Assembly (NCBI RefSeq): GCF_051859565.1
Contig: NZ_JBHYFK010000002.1
Span: 62,001-126,000 of the forward strand
Length of the DNA stretch: 64,000 bases
Direction of reading: 5' to 3'
Origin: Glycocaulis sp051859565
Lineage (GTDB): Bacteria; Pseudomonadota; Alphaproteobacteria; Caulobacterales; Maricaulaceae
Shown: positions 40,983 to 49,204 of the stretch, in pieces
Numbering within the stretch: position 1 is the first letter of the stretch
Layout of the letters: each line of letters starts with the position of its first letter
Made by a program: the position numbers and the translations under genes
The notes under the pieces: model-generated
The model's database searches: none
Seen by the model: only the letters and a program-made list of their open reading frames with translations
Told to the model about the DNA's origin: nothing

Positions 40983-42223
40983 AAACGCTGGTCCCGCAGA
41001 TCGTGACCAGCTCAACACTGCGCTCAGCCCGGCGCGGCCTGGCCGCGGTGCGGCGGCGGCTCAATCTCTCGCGGCCTGTGGTGCGCTATTTCCATGAGGT
41101 GGACGATCCCTACTCGGCGCTCGCCGCGCGCGCCCTGCCGCATCTGGAGGCCGTCTGGGGGGCAAGAGTGATCCCCTATATCGTCCCGCCGCCGGACACC
41201 GCTGCCGCGCCCGATGCGCAACGTCTGGCGGGCTGGTCCCTGCGCGATGCGCGCACACTGGCCGAAGGGCTGGGGATGGAGGCAAGTTTCACCTCGGCGC
41301 CGTCAGCCGAATTGCTGTCGCGCGCGCAGGCGGCGCTGGCGGGGATCCGTGACGCGACCGTATTCTCCGCCATTTCCAGCGCCATTGAGCGTGGCTTCAG
41401 GACCGGCAAGGCGTCTGCCATTCCGTTGTCCGACAGCGATGCCCGCGCGGCATTGGCGCGTGGGGCGGGGGCGCGGCGCGGGCATTATCTGGGCGGCATG
41501 TTCCAATTTGAGGGTGAGTGGTATTGGGGGCTCGACCGCCTGCCCTATCTCGAAGACCGGCTGGCCCGGATACGTCCCGGCGGGGTGCGCTTCACCGAAA
41601 GGCGCGAGGTGCGTCTGGAGGCGCGAAAAGCGCCTGCCGGGACGGTGATCGAGGCGTTCGTGTCCTTGCGCAGTCCCTATACCTATATTGCGATACCGCG
41701 CCTGAGAGCGTTGGCGGATGTGACGGGGGCGGAGCTGCGCCTGCGCCCTGTCCTGCCCATGGTGATGCGCGGATTGCCTGTGCCACTGGCAAAACGTCTC
41801 TACATCATGCGCGATACCAAGCGGGAGGCAGAACGCCTCGGTCTGCCTTTCGGCAAGGTGTCTGATCCGGTGGGGGCGCCGGTTGAACGCGGCCTTGCCG
41901 TGCTGTTTGCCGCCATGGATCAGGGCAAGGGGGCCGACTTCCTCTATTCCTTCCTGCGCGGCGTGTTTGCAGAAGGCATCGATGCTGGCAGCGATCAGGG
42001 GCTTGAAAAGCTCAGCGCGCGCGCAGGTATCCCTGCAGCGGCGATGCATACGGCACTGGCGGATGAAAGCTGGCGGGAGAAGGCTGAAGGTAATCGCGCC
42101 GCCATGCTGGAGGCGGGCCTGTGGGGCGTGCCCAGCTTCCGGGTGAACAATCTTCCCGCCCATTGGGGTCAGGACCGGCTCTGGGCGATCGAAGAGGATT
42201 TGCGCGCGCTTCAGCGAACGTAG
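40979..42223 (+). CDS. Tandem DsbA-like / 2-hydroxychromene-2-carboxylate isomerase-like (kappa GST) protein
   Basis: The 414-residue protein is two thioredoxin-fold DsbA-type domains in a row. The first (about residues 33-215) reads VVRYFHEVDDPYSALAARALPHLEAVWG and ends in FEGEWYWGLDRL with the cis-proline lost. The second (about 220-414) reads VIEAFVSLRSPYTYIAIPRLRAL, matching the SPY-start of HCCA isomerases and kappa-class GSTs, and has GLWGVPSFRV with the cis-proline. HCCA isomerases act in naphthalene catabolism using glutathione. Which substrate this one takes is unknown. It overlaps the GST gene by 4 bases and the convergent epimerase gene by 13. Confidence 0.78.
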   Translation: MKTLVPQIVTSSTLRSARRGLAAVRRRLNLSRPVVRYFHEVDDPYSALAARALPHLEAVWGARVIPYIVPPPDTAAAPDAQRLAGWSLRDARTLAEGLGMEASFTSAPSAELLSRAQAALAGIRDATVFSAISSAIERGFRTGKASAIPLSDSDARAALARGAGARRGHYLGGMFQFEGEWYWGLDRLPYLEDRLARIRPGGVRFTERREVRLEARKAPAGTVIEAFVSLRSPYTYIAIPRLRALADVTGAELRLRPVLPMVMRGLPVPLAKRLYIMRDTKREAERLGLPFGKVSDPVGAPVERGLAVLFAAMDQGKGADFLYSFLRGVFAEGIDAGSDQGLEKLSARAGIPAAAMHTALADESWREKAEGNRAAMLEAGLWGVPSFRVNNLPAHWGQDRLWAIEEDLRALQRT

Positions 42224-43224
42224 TACTCGCGGAACCAGCTGACGAATTTGGCGATGCCATCGCGGAATTCGGTCTGCGGGCGATAGCCGGTCAGGCTCTG
42301 TAACAGGCTGGCATCGGCCCAGGTGGCGGGTACATCGCCGGGCTGCATATCCATGTAATTGCGGATCGCCTTCACCCCGAGCTCTGCCTCGATAATATCG
42401 ACAAAGTCCGCCAGTTTCACCTTGCTGGAGTTGCCGATATTGACGATGCGGAAGGGTGCGGCGGGGCTAAGAGAGTCGCCCGGCGCGATGTCCGCACTGC
42501 TGGCGGGGCGCACCGGCACGGCGTCCATCAAAAGCCGGATGCCGCGCACCAGATCCTCCACGTAGGTGAAGTCCCGGTACATCTCGCCATGATTGTAGAT
42601 GTCGATCGGCCGGCCCGCGAGAATGGCATCGGCAAACTTGAACGGGGCCAGATCAGGGCGCATCCACGGGCCGTAGACCGTGAAGAAGCGGAACATGGTG
42701 GTCGGCAGATCCCATAAATGGGCGTAGGAATGGGCCATCACCTCATTGGCCTTCTTGGTCGCCGCATACATGGTCAGCGGCGTGTCGGCCTTGTCGGTTT
42801 CCTTAAATGGCATCTCCTCGTTCGCGCCATAGGCCGAGGAGGTGGAGGCCATGAGAAGGTGGGAGACTTTCAGCTCGCGCGCGATCTCCATCACGTTGAA
42901 CGTGCCGACAATATTGGCCTCGATATAGGCACGCGGATTTTCAAGGCTGTAGCGGACCCCGGCCTGCGCGGCGAGGTGGACGATCACGTCGGGCGCAAAA
43001 TCGCGCGCGGCCTGAAACAGTGTATCCGCATCCTCCAGCAGGGCTTCGGTTTTGCTGAAGCCCGGCATGCCTTCCAGAATGCGGTGGCGGGCCTGTTTCA
43101 GGGTGACGTCGTAATAATCGGTCAGAGCGTCATAGCCGTGAACCTGATGGCCCTCTTCCAGCAGCAGGCGCGCCAGATGAAAGCCGATAAAGCCCGCCGT
43201 GCCGGTAATAAGAACGCGCTTCAT
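42211..43224 (-). CDS. NAD-dependent epimerase, UDP-glucuronate 4-epimerase-like
   Basis: The 337-residue protein is an extended SDR: TGTAGFIGFHLARLLLEEGHQVHGYDAL at the N-terminus, catalytic STSSAYGAN and YAATKKANE (Tyr/Lys), FRFFTVYGPWMRPDLAPFKF and NIGNSSKVKL. This is the pattern of UDP-glucuronate 4-epimerases (UDP-galacturonate formation), as in the LspL/Cap1J group, which feed polysaccharide or lipopolysaccharide synthesis. Length and motifs fit. It ends inside the tail of the convergent DsbA-like gene. Confidence 0.9.
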   Translation of the reverse strand: MKRVLITGTAGFIGFHLARLLLEEGHQVHGYDALTDYYDVTLKQARHRILEGMPGFSKTEALLEDADTLFQAARDFAPDVIVHLAAQAGVRYSLENPRAYIEANIVGTFNVMEIARELKVSHLLMASTSSAYGANEEMPFKETDKADTPLTMYAATKKANEVMAHSYAHLWDLPTTMFRFFTVYGPWMRPDLAPFKFADAILAGRPIDIYNHGEMYRDFTYVEDLVRGIRLLMDAVPVRPASSADIAPGDSLSPAAPFRIVNIGNSSKVKLADFVDIIEAELGVKAIRNYMDMQPGDVPATWADASLLQSLTGYRPQTEFRDGIAKFVSWFREYYVR

Positions 43225-43292
43225 GGTCAGGCTTGAACTCCCGCAATTGTCTGAGCGCCGTTATGCGCGGTCATGTGCGGGAGGTAAAGCGT

Positions 43293-43571
43293 TCAGCCTT
43301 TATCATTTCCGGTGCCACTGTCCGCATCGGTACGCCGTAGGGGTTTGGAAAACCGTTCAGGCACCTTGCCTTCCATCTTTTTCATCCAGCGATCAAACTT
43401 GGGATTATTTTCCCGGCGCCGGTGCAACCATTTGCGCGCGGTCTTCGATGTCGCCACGATCATCGCCAGCCCGATGGGGATAAGGACGATACCAAGAGGT
43501 ATAGGCGACCAGGACAGGGCGAGGCCGGCAAGAACCAGCACTACTCCAAATATTTTAATAAAAACAGACAT
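43293..43571 (-). CDS. Small membrane protein with two hydrophobic segments, unknown
   Basis: The 92-residue product has a hydrophobic hairpin (about residues 5-45: GVVLVLAGLALSWSPI, then IPLGIVLIPIGLAMIVATSK) followed by a strongly basic, polar tail (WLHRRRENNPKFDRWMKKMEG). The architecture resembles PGPGW-type small transmembrane proteins, although the PGPGW motif itself is not seen. GGAGATC lies just before the ATG at 43571. An EcfG-like site is found about 90 bases upstream. Membrane topology suggests the charged tail is in the cytosol. Confidence 0.72.
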   Translation of the reverse strand: MSVFIKIFGVVLVLAGLALSWSPIPLGIVLIPIGLAMIVATSKTARKWLHRRRENNPKFDRWMKKMEGKVPERFSKPLRRTDADSGTGNDKG

Positions 43572-43661
43572 GTGATCTCCATCTATCGGTGAAGAAACCC
43601 TGAAAGGTGCCGTTCCTTCCTTGCTGGCATGCCGGAGGCTCAAGGAGACGGGCACCCGGAA

Positions 43662-43686
43662 AACAGGTCTGGACGGTAATCGTTCC
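43662..43686 (-). promoter_or_regulatory. Candidate EcfG promoter (one mismatch)
   Basis: On the minus strand GGAAC (43686-43682), 16 bases, then TGTT (43665-43662) in place of CGTT. It is about 91 bases before the start of the 92-residue membrane protein. The spacing is exact and the only deviation is at the first -10 base. Confidence 0.4.
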
Positions 43687-43802
43687 GGCCTGGCTGCGTG
43701 CAGGGCCGGAACCATCGGGCGCGGCGCGGGTTGATCTGAGTGTATGCAGACCGGGCAGGAGGGCGGGATGCTCCTATCCCAACATTCATCAGGCATGCCA
43801 GT

Positions 43803-44564
43803 ATGACCCTTATGGTGAGCGGTCAGTCAGCAGCCTATTGCGGTCCGCCAGCCCGGCCGGACGGCCTCTGGTCGGCATGGAATGGTGATCCGTGGCTGAT
43901 TGCGGCCCTGATTGTCCTAGCTGCCGCAGGCGGCGCGCTGGCTGTTCGGCGTGGTATACAGGCGAGAAAGCGCAATCCGGCGCTGCTGAGCGCGTGGCTG
44001 CTTGCCTTCGCCCTGTTCGTGACCCCGCTCTGCGCGATGAGCGTGGCTCTGTTTTCCATGCGGGCGGTGAACCATCTCATACTGGTTGCGGTGCTTGCGC
44101 CGCTGCTGGCTTATGGCCTGGGTGCCCGGCAGCTTTCGGGATGGCTTGGCCCCGCCGCCATCGTGCACGCAGTGCTCTTCTGGTTCTGGCACGCGCCCGC
44201 GCCCTATACGGCGGCGCTCGGCCATGACGGCATATACTGGCTGATGCAGCTGACCTTGCTGGGCAGTGCTGTCTGGTTCTGGAGCGCACTCATGGCGCGC
44301 TGGAGCGATATCGTTGCCACCGCCGGTACGCTGGCAGGGTTTGCCGCCCAGATGGGGCTGCTCGGCGCGCTCATCGCCTTTGCTCCTGATCCGCTTTACG
44401 CGCCGCACGCTGTGACGACGGCGGCGTGGGGCCTCACCGCGCTGGAGGACCAGCAGCTGGCGGGCCTCATCATGTGGGTGCCGGGCGTATTGCCCTATCT
44501 GATAGCGATTGGACTGGCCGCGGCGGCGGCGCTCTCCCGTAGCGGGGAGCATGCCGGGCGGTGA
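43803..44564 (+). CDS. Cytochrome c oxidase assembly factor CtaG-like (caa3_CtaG family) membrane protein
   Basis: The 253-residue protein has about seven transmembrane segments and family features of the caa3-type CtaG: FSMRAVNHLILVAVLAPLLAYGL, an FWFWHAPAPYTAAL segment, and DQQLAGLIMWVPGVLPYL. In Bacillus CtaG is needed for caa3 oxidase assembly. The gene stands upstream of a CopD-like gene and a cytochrome oxidase operon, consistent with a role in its copper centre. The start is uncertain (43803, or 43812). It overlaps the next gene at its stop. Confidence 0.84.
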   Translation: MTLMVSGQSAAYCGPPARPDGLWSAWNGDPWLIAALIVLAAAGGALAVRRGIQARKRNPALLSAWLLAFALFVTPLCAMSVALFSMRAVNHLILVAVLAPLLAYGLGARQLSGWLGPAAIVHAVLFWFWHAPAPYTAALGHDGIYWLMQLTLLGSAVWFWSALMARWSDIVATAGTLAGFAAQMGLLGALIAFAPDPLYAPHAVTTAAWGLTALEDQQLAGLIMWVPGVLPYLIAIGLAAAAALSRSGEHAGR

Positions 44565-45091
44565 TGCTGATAGCGCTCAAGTCCGTCCACATCATCGCCA
44601 TCGCCATATGGGCTGGCGGGCTGATAGCGTTGCCCGCACTTTTGCGCCGCGATGACGAAATGGCCAGCCGGGCTGCGGTCGTGCGCCTGCACCATTTCTC
44701 CCGCTTTGCCTATGATGCGCTCGTCTCGCCAGCGGCGGTTCTGGCCATTGCGACGGGAACGGCGCTGATCTTCTTTGTCGTGGCCGATGACTGGCTGTTT
44801 CTCAAACTGGTTGCCGTCGCCGGCATGGTCGGTGTCCACATGCTCATTGGCCGCGTGCTCGACCAGCTGGAATCGCCCGATGCCCGCCCGGCCAGCTGGA
44901 AACGCGCGGCGCTTCTCGTGGGCGCGATTGTGACCATTCTGGCAGTACTGACGCTGGTGCTCGGCCGCCCCTCCATCCCTGAAAGCTGGATGCCCGGCTG
45001 GCTGCTGGAGGGTCAGGGCGAGGAGTTGCCGCTCGTGTCCGAGGGACCCAGCGCCGGATCCTCTTCCTCTGGCAGGGAGACACCGACCTGA
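44564..45091 (+). CDS. CopD-like integral membrane protein
   Basis: The 175-residue protein has four hydrophobic segments and resembles the CopD / copper-resistance-D and HemJ-like family: LIALKSVHIIAIAIWAGGLIALPALLRR with the early histidine, and VRLHHFSRFAYDALVSPAAVLAIATG with paired histidines that could bind copper or heme. The C-terminal 40 residues are hydrophilic and low-complexity. GTG 44561 or ATG 44564 starts it, both overlapping the ctaG-like stop. Its 3' end overlaps the convergent DUF2231 gene by 79 bases. A role in oxidase assembly is inference from the location. Confidence 0.75.
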   Translation: MLIALKSVHIIAIAIWAGGLIALPALLRRDDEMASRAAVVRLHHFSRFAYDALVSPAAVLAIATGTALIFFVVADDWLFLKLVAVAGMVGVHMLIGRVLDQLESPDARPASWKRAALLVGAIVTILAVLTLVLGRPSIPESWMPGWLLEGQGEELPLVSEGPSAGSSSSGRETPT

Positions 45092-45576
45092 TGTTCAAAC
45101 ACCAGCTTGCCGCCATGCCATCCGGCAATCGCGACCAGACCCAGCGCCAGCCAGCTGAGCATCAGGCCCCAGGGCAGGATGGCGTCTGTGCCCTGTTGCA
45201 GGCGCAGCGACCAGCTCGCGGCCATCACGCCCAGCAGCACCATGGCGGCGACGGCATGGCTCCAGGCCGCGGCGCGGCGGCGCACGCCCGGCACCAGCAA
45301 GAGCTCGGCGGCTCCGGCGAGCGCGGCGAGGCAGCCCATGGCAAAGCCGCCACCACTGGCCCAGAGGGCGGCACGCGCCCAGAACAGATCACCCGTCCAC
45401 CAGAAGGCGACATCGCAGAAGGCGAGCGCGAAACTGCCGGCAATCGGGAAGGCGACCAGCATGGCGTGGATGGGATGGCCGGCCAGCGCGATACGGCTGT
45501 CGAGGTCGTGATAGGCCGGATCGGCGGCAGAGGGATTGTGAAACACCTCGTCCTTGCGTGTGTCCGTGCTCGCCAT
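45013..45576 (-). CDS. DUF2231 membrane protein
   Basis: The 187-residue protein has four hydrophobic segments and the family mark LAGHPIHAMLVAFPIAGSFALAFCDV, then a second pair of helices and a polar acidic tail. DUF2231 proteins occur with heme, copper or respiratory genes; their activity is unknown. It lies on the minus strand inside the oxidase cluster: its end overlaps the CopD-like gene by 79 bases and its start overlaps the proposed subunit II start. Both overlaps are odd and suggest start positions need care. Confidence 0.75.
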   Translation of the reverse strand: MASTDTRKDEVFHNPSAADPAYHDLDSRIALAGHPIHAMLVAFPIAGSFALAFCDVAFWWTGDLFWARAALWASGGGFAMGCLAALAGAAELLLVPGVRRRAAAWSHAVAAMVLLGVMAASWSLRLQQGTDAILPWGLMLSWLALGLVAIAGWHGGKLVFEHQVGVSLPEEEDPALGPSDTSGNSSP

Positions 45577-46251
45577 GGCGTGTTTCCCCTCTTGATGGCC
45601 CCTGCGCTCATCGGGTGCGAAGGCGCTCTGTCTACGCTCGATCCCGCCGGGCCCGCCGCGCAGTCCATTGCAGGCGTGTGGTGGGTGATGATGGCAGGAT
45701 CATTGCTGATCCTTGCCCTTATGATGGGCCTGATACTGTGGCCCTTCTTCAAACGGCATCAGCCGCGCGAGGTTCCCGAAAAGCTGTGGCTGTGGGCCGG
45801 GGGGCTCGGTTTTCCGCTGGTGGTGCTGGCTGCGCTTCTGGCCTGGGGACTGCCTGCCGGCCAGTCCATGCTGGCAGGGCGCGGGGCGCAAGTCTACACG
45901 GTGGAGGCCGAAGCCTTCCAGTGGGGCTGGAATTTCCGCTATCCGGACCGGGAGGGTATGACGGCAGAAGTATTGCACATACCGGCCGGTGAGCCGGTGG
46001 ACGTTGCCATCACCTCGCTCGATGTCATTCACGCTTTCTGGGTGCCGCGCCTTGCCGGCAAGATCGACGCCATACCCGGCACGACCAATACGCTGCGGAT
46101 TCTCGCCTCCGAGCCGGGTGTCTATGAGGGCATGTGCGCGGAGTTCTGCGGGCTGGAGCATGCCACCATGCGCTTCCAGATCGTCGCGCATGCGCCCGGC
46201 GAATTCGAGGCAGCACTGACGGCAGAACTCGCGGGGCAGGGCCAGCCATGA
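45538..46251 (+). CDS. Cytochrome c oxidase subunit II (CuA subunit)
   Basis: Subunit II takes electrons from cytochrome c into the binuclear CuA centre. The product has a lipoprotein-like signal (lipobox LIGC), two transmembrane segments (about residues 45-70 and 85-110), then the periplasmic domain with HAFWVPRLAGKIDAIPGTTN and the CuA ligands in CAEFCGLEHATM (Cys200, Cys204, His208, Met211). I chose GTG 45538 (MKHLVL) because it gives a basic signal start; GTG 45580 and ATG 45595 are alternatives that avoid overlapping the DUF2231 gene. The stop overlaps the subunit I start (ATGA). It belongs with the fused subunit I+III that follows. Confidence 0.92.
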   Translation: MKHLVLACVRARHGVFPLLMAPALIGCEGALSTLDPAGPAAQSIAGVWWVMMAGSLLILALMMGLILWPFFKRHQPREVPEKLWLWAGGLGFPLVVLAALLAWGLPAGQSMLAGRGAQVYTVEAEAFQWGWNFRYPDREGMTAEVLHIPAGEPVDVAITSLDVIHAFWVPRLAGKIDAIPGTTNTLRILASEPGVYEGMCAEFCGLEHATMRFQIVAHAPGEFEAALTAELAGQGQP

Positions 46252-48749
46252 GCGCAAACACACCTGTCGGCCTGCACCGGGCCCTTGATGCCATATGGCG
46301 CGCACCCAAGGGGATCGCCGCGCTGTCGGCGGTCAATCACACCGTCGTAGGCCGCCGCTTCATCATCACGGCCTTCATCTATTTCGCTATTGGCGGGCTT
46401 CTGGCCATGCTGATCCGCGCCCAGCTCGCCCGGCCCGAAAACCCCTTCCTGGGGGCTGATGCCTACAACCAGATTTTCACCATGCACGGCACGGTGATGA
46501 TGTTCCTGTTTGCCATTCCCCTGATCGAGGGGGTGGCGCTCTATCTCCTCCCGAAAATCCTGGGGGCGCGCGATCTTGCCTATCCACGCCTCTCGGCCTT
46601 CGGATACTGGTGCTATCTGTTCGGTGCGACCATCATCCTTGTATCGATGCTGATGGGCGTGGCGCCCGATAGCGGCTGGTTCATGTACACCCCGCTGGCC
46701 TCTGCTACCTACACGCCGGGTATCAATGCCGATGTCTGGCTATTGGGCGTCACCTTCGTGGAAATATCGGCCATCTGCGCGGCGGTGGAGATCGTGGTCA
46801 CGATCCTGAAAGTACGCACCGCAGGCATGGCGCTCTCGCGCATGCCGCTCATGGCCTGGTATCTGCTGGTGACGGCGGCGATGATGCTCATCGCCTTCCC
46901 GCCGCTCATTCTTGGCAGCGTCTTGCTGGAGATAGAGCGCGCCTTCAACTGGCCCTTCTTCGACCCTGAGCGTGGCGGCGCGCCCCTTCTGTGGCAGCAC
47001 CTGTTCTGGCTGTTCGGTCACCCTGAGGTCTACATCATCTTCCTGCCGGCCGCCGGGGCAGTCTCCACCCTCATTCCCGTTTTCGCGCGTACGAAAATCG
47101 TCGGCTATGCGTGGATCGTGGCGGCCATCATCGCGCTGGCATTCTTAAGCTTCGGGCTATGGGTCCACCACATGTTCACGGTGGGGATACCCCATCTGGC
47201 GCTCGCCTTCTTCTCGGCGGCCTCCATGCTGGTGGCGGTGCCAACGGCGGTGCAGGTCTTTGCCTGGATCGCCACCCTGATGCGCGGGCGCCCGCAAATG
47301 ACCCTGCCCATGCTCTACCTGATGGGGTTCTTTTCGGTCTTTATCCTCGGCGGGCTGACCGGCGTGATGCTGGCTCTGGTACCGTTCAACTGGCAGGCCC
47401 ATGACACGCATTTCGTGGTTGCCCATCTGCATTACGTTTTGATTGGCGGGTTCGTGTTCCCGATGCTGGCGGCCGCCTATTACTGGCTGCCACTGATGAC
47501 GGGGCGCCTGCCGGTCTTCCAGGTGTCCAAAGCCGCTTTCTGGCTGATCTTCCTGGGCTTCCACGGCACCTTCCTCATCATGCACTTTACCGGCCTGCTG
47601 GGCATGCCGCGCCGCATCTTCACCTATGAGGGCGGGCTCGGCTGGGATTTGCCCAATCTCATCTCTTCGGTTGGCGGGTTCGTGATGACGGCGGGCTTTG
47701 CGCTCTTTGTGGTCGACATCGTGCTGCAGACCCGCTTCGGGCGGCGTTTCCGCCGCAACCCGTGGGGCGGGACCGGGCTGGACTGGGCGATGCCCACGCC
47801 TGCGCCGAGCTATAATTTCGCCTCCCTGCCGCTGGTGACGGGCCGTGACCCGCTGGAAGACAATGCGCGATTGGGCGCCGATATTGCCGCCGGGAAAGGC
47901 TATCTGCCCGGCGCACCCCGAGGCGAGATGGAGACGCTGTGCGTCGACATGGCAACCGGCGAGCCGGAGCACGTGCTCATCTTCCCGAAGAATGACTACA
48001 CGCCCTTCTTCATGGCTTCGGGGCTGGCCGTGTTCTTCGTGGCCTTCCTTTTTAGCGCCTACTGGGTGGCGCCGCTGGGACTCGTCATCGCCACGGTGTT
48101 CGGCTGGCGCTGGCTATGGTCGCTGGGCGCGAAGTCTGATCCTGAACCCATCGATGCCGGGCATGGCCTCAGCCTGCCGGTGCATTATGTGGTCAGCTCG
48201 GTGCCGACCCTGCTGGGCCTGAAATATTTCCTTGCCGCCAATGGCGCCTTCTTCGGCTCGCTGGTGTTTGGCTATCTCTTCTTGTGGACGACCGCGCCGG
48301 ACTGGCCGCCGCCGGAATTTCTGGGCGCAAGCCCGGCACTGGTGGCCGCCATCGCCATCGGCCTCACAGCCGCCTCCGGTTTTGCCTTCAATGCCAGACG
48401 CGCCAATCAGGCCGGCAGGGCGGGTGCGCGTGTGATCCATCTGGCCGGGTCGCTCATCGCTAGTCTTGTCGCGCTTGTAGCCCTCATTGCGCTGGCGGTT
48501 TTCGACGCACCCTCGCCGGAGAGCCATGCCTATGCGGCGGTGACGATGGCCGTCATCGGATATGTCATGCTGCACGCGCTTTTGGGGATATTGTTCACGG
48601 CCTTTGCGCTGGCGCGGTGCCGGTTCGGCTTCGTCTCGGCCATGCGCTCAGCCGATATGCGCGGCACAGCCATCTGGCAGCTCTATACCGCCATTACGGG
48701 GCTCGGCGCGCTGGCTCTCATCATTCTGGCGCCGGGAGGCATGGGATGA
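46248..48749 (+). CDS. Cytochrome c oxidase, fused subunits I and III
   Basis: The 833-residue protein joins a heme-copper subunit I (about residues 1-540) to a subunit III-like part of about seven helices (from 580). Subunit I has the heme a ligand in FTMHGTVMMF, the CuB/tyrosine segment FGHPEVY (His258, Tyr262), WVHHMFTVG (His307, His308), and HDTHFVVAHLHYV with the heme a3 ligand. The glutamate of GHPEVY identifies an A-family, D-channel enzyme. However, the segment that should read PTGIKxFSW reads PTAVQVFAW, so the K-channel lysine is Gln336, and the D-channel asparagine after DLAYPRL is Ser. It reduces oxygen to water with proton pumping efficiency open. It overlaps subunit II and the next small subunit by four bases. 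Confidence 0.95.
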   Translation: MSANTPVGLHRALDAIWRAPKGIAALSAVNHTVVGRRFIITAFIYFAIGGLLAMLIRAQLARPENPFLGADAYNQIFTMHGTVMMFLFAIPLIEGVALYLLPKILGARDLAYPRLSAFGYWCYLFGATIILVSMLMGVAPDSGWFMYTPLASATYTPGINADVWLLGVTFVEISAICAAVEIVVTILKVRTAGMALSRMPLMAWYLLVTAAMMLIAFPPLILGSVLLEIERAFNWPFFDPERGGAPLLWQHLFWLFGHPEVYIIFLPAAGAVSTLIPVFARTKIVGYAWIVAAIIALAFLSFGLWVHHMFTVGIPHLALAFFSAASMLVAVPTAVQVFAWIATLMRGRPQMTLPMLYLMGFFSVFILGGLTGVMLALVPFNWQAHDTHFVVAHLHYVLIGGFVFPMLAAAYYWLPLMTGRLPVFQVSKAAFWLIFLGFHGTFLIMHFTGLLGMPRRIFTYEGGLGWDLPNLISSVGGFVMTAGFALFVVDIVLQTRFGRRFRRNPWGGTGLDWAMPTPAPSYNFASLPLVTGRDPLEDNARLGADIAAGKGYLPGAPRGEMETLCVDMATGEPEHVLIFPKNDYTPFFMASGLAVFFVAFLFSAYWVAPLGLVIATVFGWRWLWSLGAKSDPEPIDAGHGLSLPVHYVVSSVPTLLGLKYFLAANGAFFGSLVFGYLFLWTTAPDWPPPEFLGASPALVAAIAIGLTAASGFAFNARRANQAGRAGARVIHLAGSLIASLVALVALIALAVFDAPSPESHAYAAVTMAVIGYVMLHALLGILFTAFALARCRFGFVSAMRSADMRGTAIWQLYTAITGLGALALIILAPGGMG

Positions 48750-49105
48750 GCGGAGCGCTTCGCAAGGTGCGCGGGCCGGACCTCATCTGGCTGGTCGCAG
48801 GCTTCACGGTCTGGGCCGCAGGCTTTTCGGTCCTTTACGGGCTGCATGCGGTCGGCTGCCGGGCCGGATGGGAGGAGGCGGTAATCGCCGGGCTGTCGGC
48901 CAACCGCATCCTTCTGCTTGTCACCTATCTTGGCCATGTCGCGCTGGGCGCCATGCTGTGGTTTCCGCTGAACCGGATCGCCCGGCGCTGGGAGGGCGCG
49001 TCTGCTGATACCATGCGCCGGGTGGCGGTGATCGTGACGATAGCGGCAGTAATCTCTACGCTGTGGACGGGCGCGCCGGTGCTGGTTCTGGAGGCGTGCG
49101 TCTAG
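48746..49105 (+). CDS. Small integral membrane protein of the oxidase operon
   Basis: The 119-residue protein has three hydrophobic segments (DLIWLVAGFTVWAAGFSVLYGL, then ILLLVTYLGHVALGAMLWF, and VAVIVTIAAVISTLWTGAP). It starts in an ATGA overlap with the fused subunit I+III, so it is likely a third/fourth subunit of this oxidase (comparable in position to small subunits of CoxMNOP-type operons), though I do not recognise a named family. Its stop shares four bases with a convergent small gene. Confidence 0.75.
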   Translation: MSGALRKVRGPDLIWLVAGFTVWAAGFSVLYGLHAVGCRAGWEEAVIAGLSANRILLLVTYLGHVALGAMLWFPLNRIARRWEGASADTMRRVAVIVTIAAVISTLWTGAPVLVLEACV

Positions 49106-49194
49106 CTGTTCACAAGCCAGGCAAAACCTGCGGCGAGCGCCACCGTGAAGGCAATCAGCGCGATGGCGATTGTGAGGGCGAGTACGGGTCTCAT
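49102..49194 (-). CDS. 30-residue single-span membrane peptide coupled to a NOX-like gene
   Basis: I do not recognise this peptide. It is 30 residues: MRPVL, then about 20 hydrophobic residues (ALTIAIALIAFTVALAAGFA) and a short tail WLVNS. A strong AGGAGG lies six bases before ATG 49194 and itself overlaps the stop of the upstream 444-residue flavocytochrome gene, so translation is probably coupled. The stop overlaps the convergent small oxidase-operon gene by four bases. It is well below usual gene-calling lengths. A subunit or stabiliser of the NOX-like protein is a reasonable guess. Confidence 0.7.
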   Translation of the reverse strand: MRPVLALTIAIALIAFTVALAAGFAWLVNS

Positions 49195-49204
49195 GGCACG
49201 CCTC

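Noticed and set aside
34157..42223. The sulfatase/GST region as a genomic island from recent transfer
   Set aside because: No integrase, tRNA junction or direct repeats were seen and base composition looks like that of the flanks; accessory content alone is not enough.
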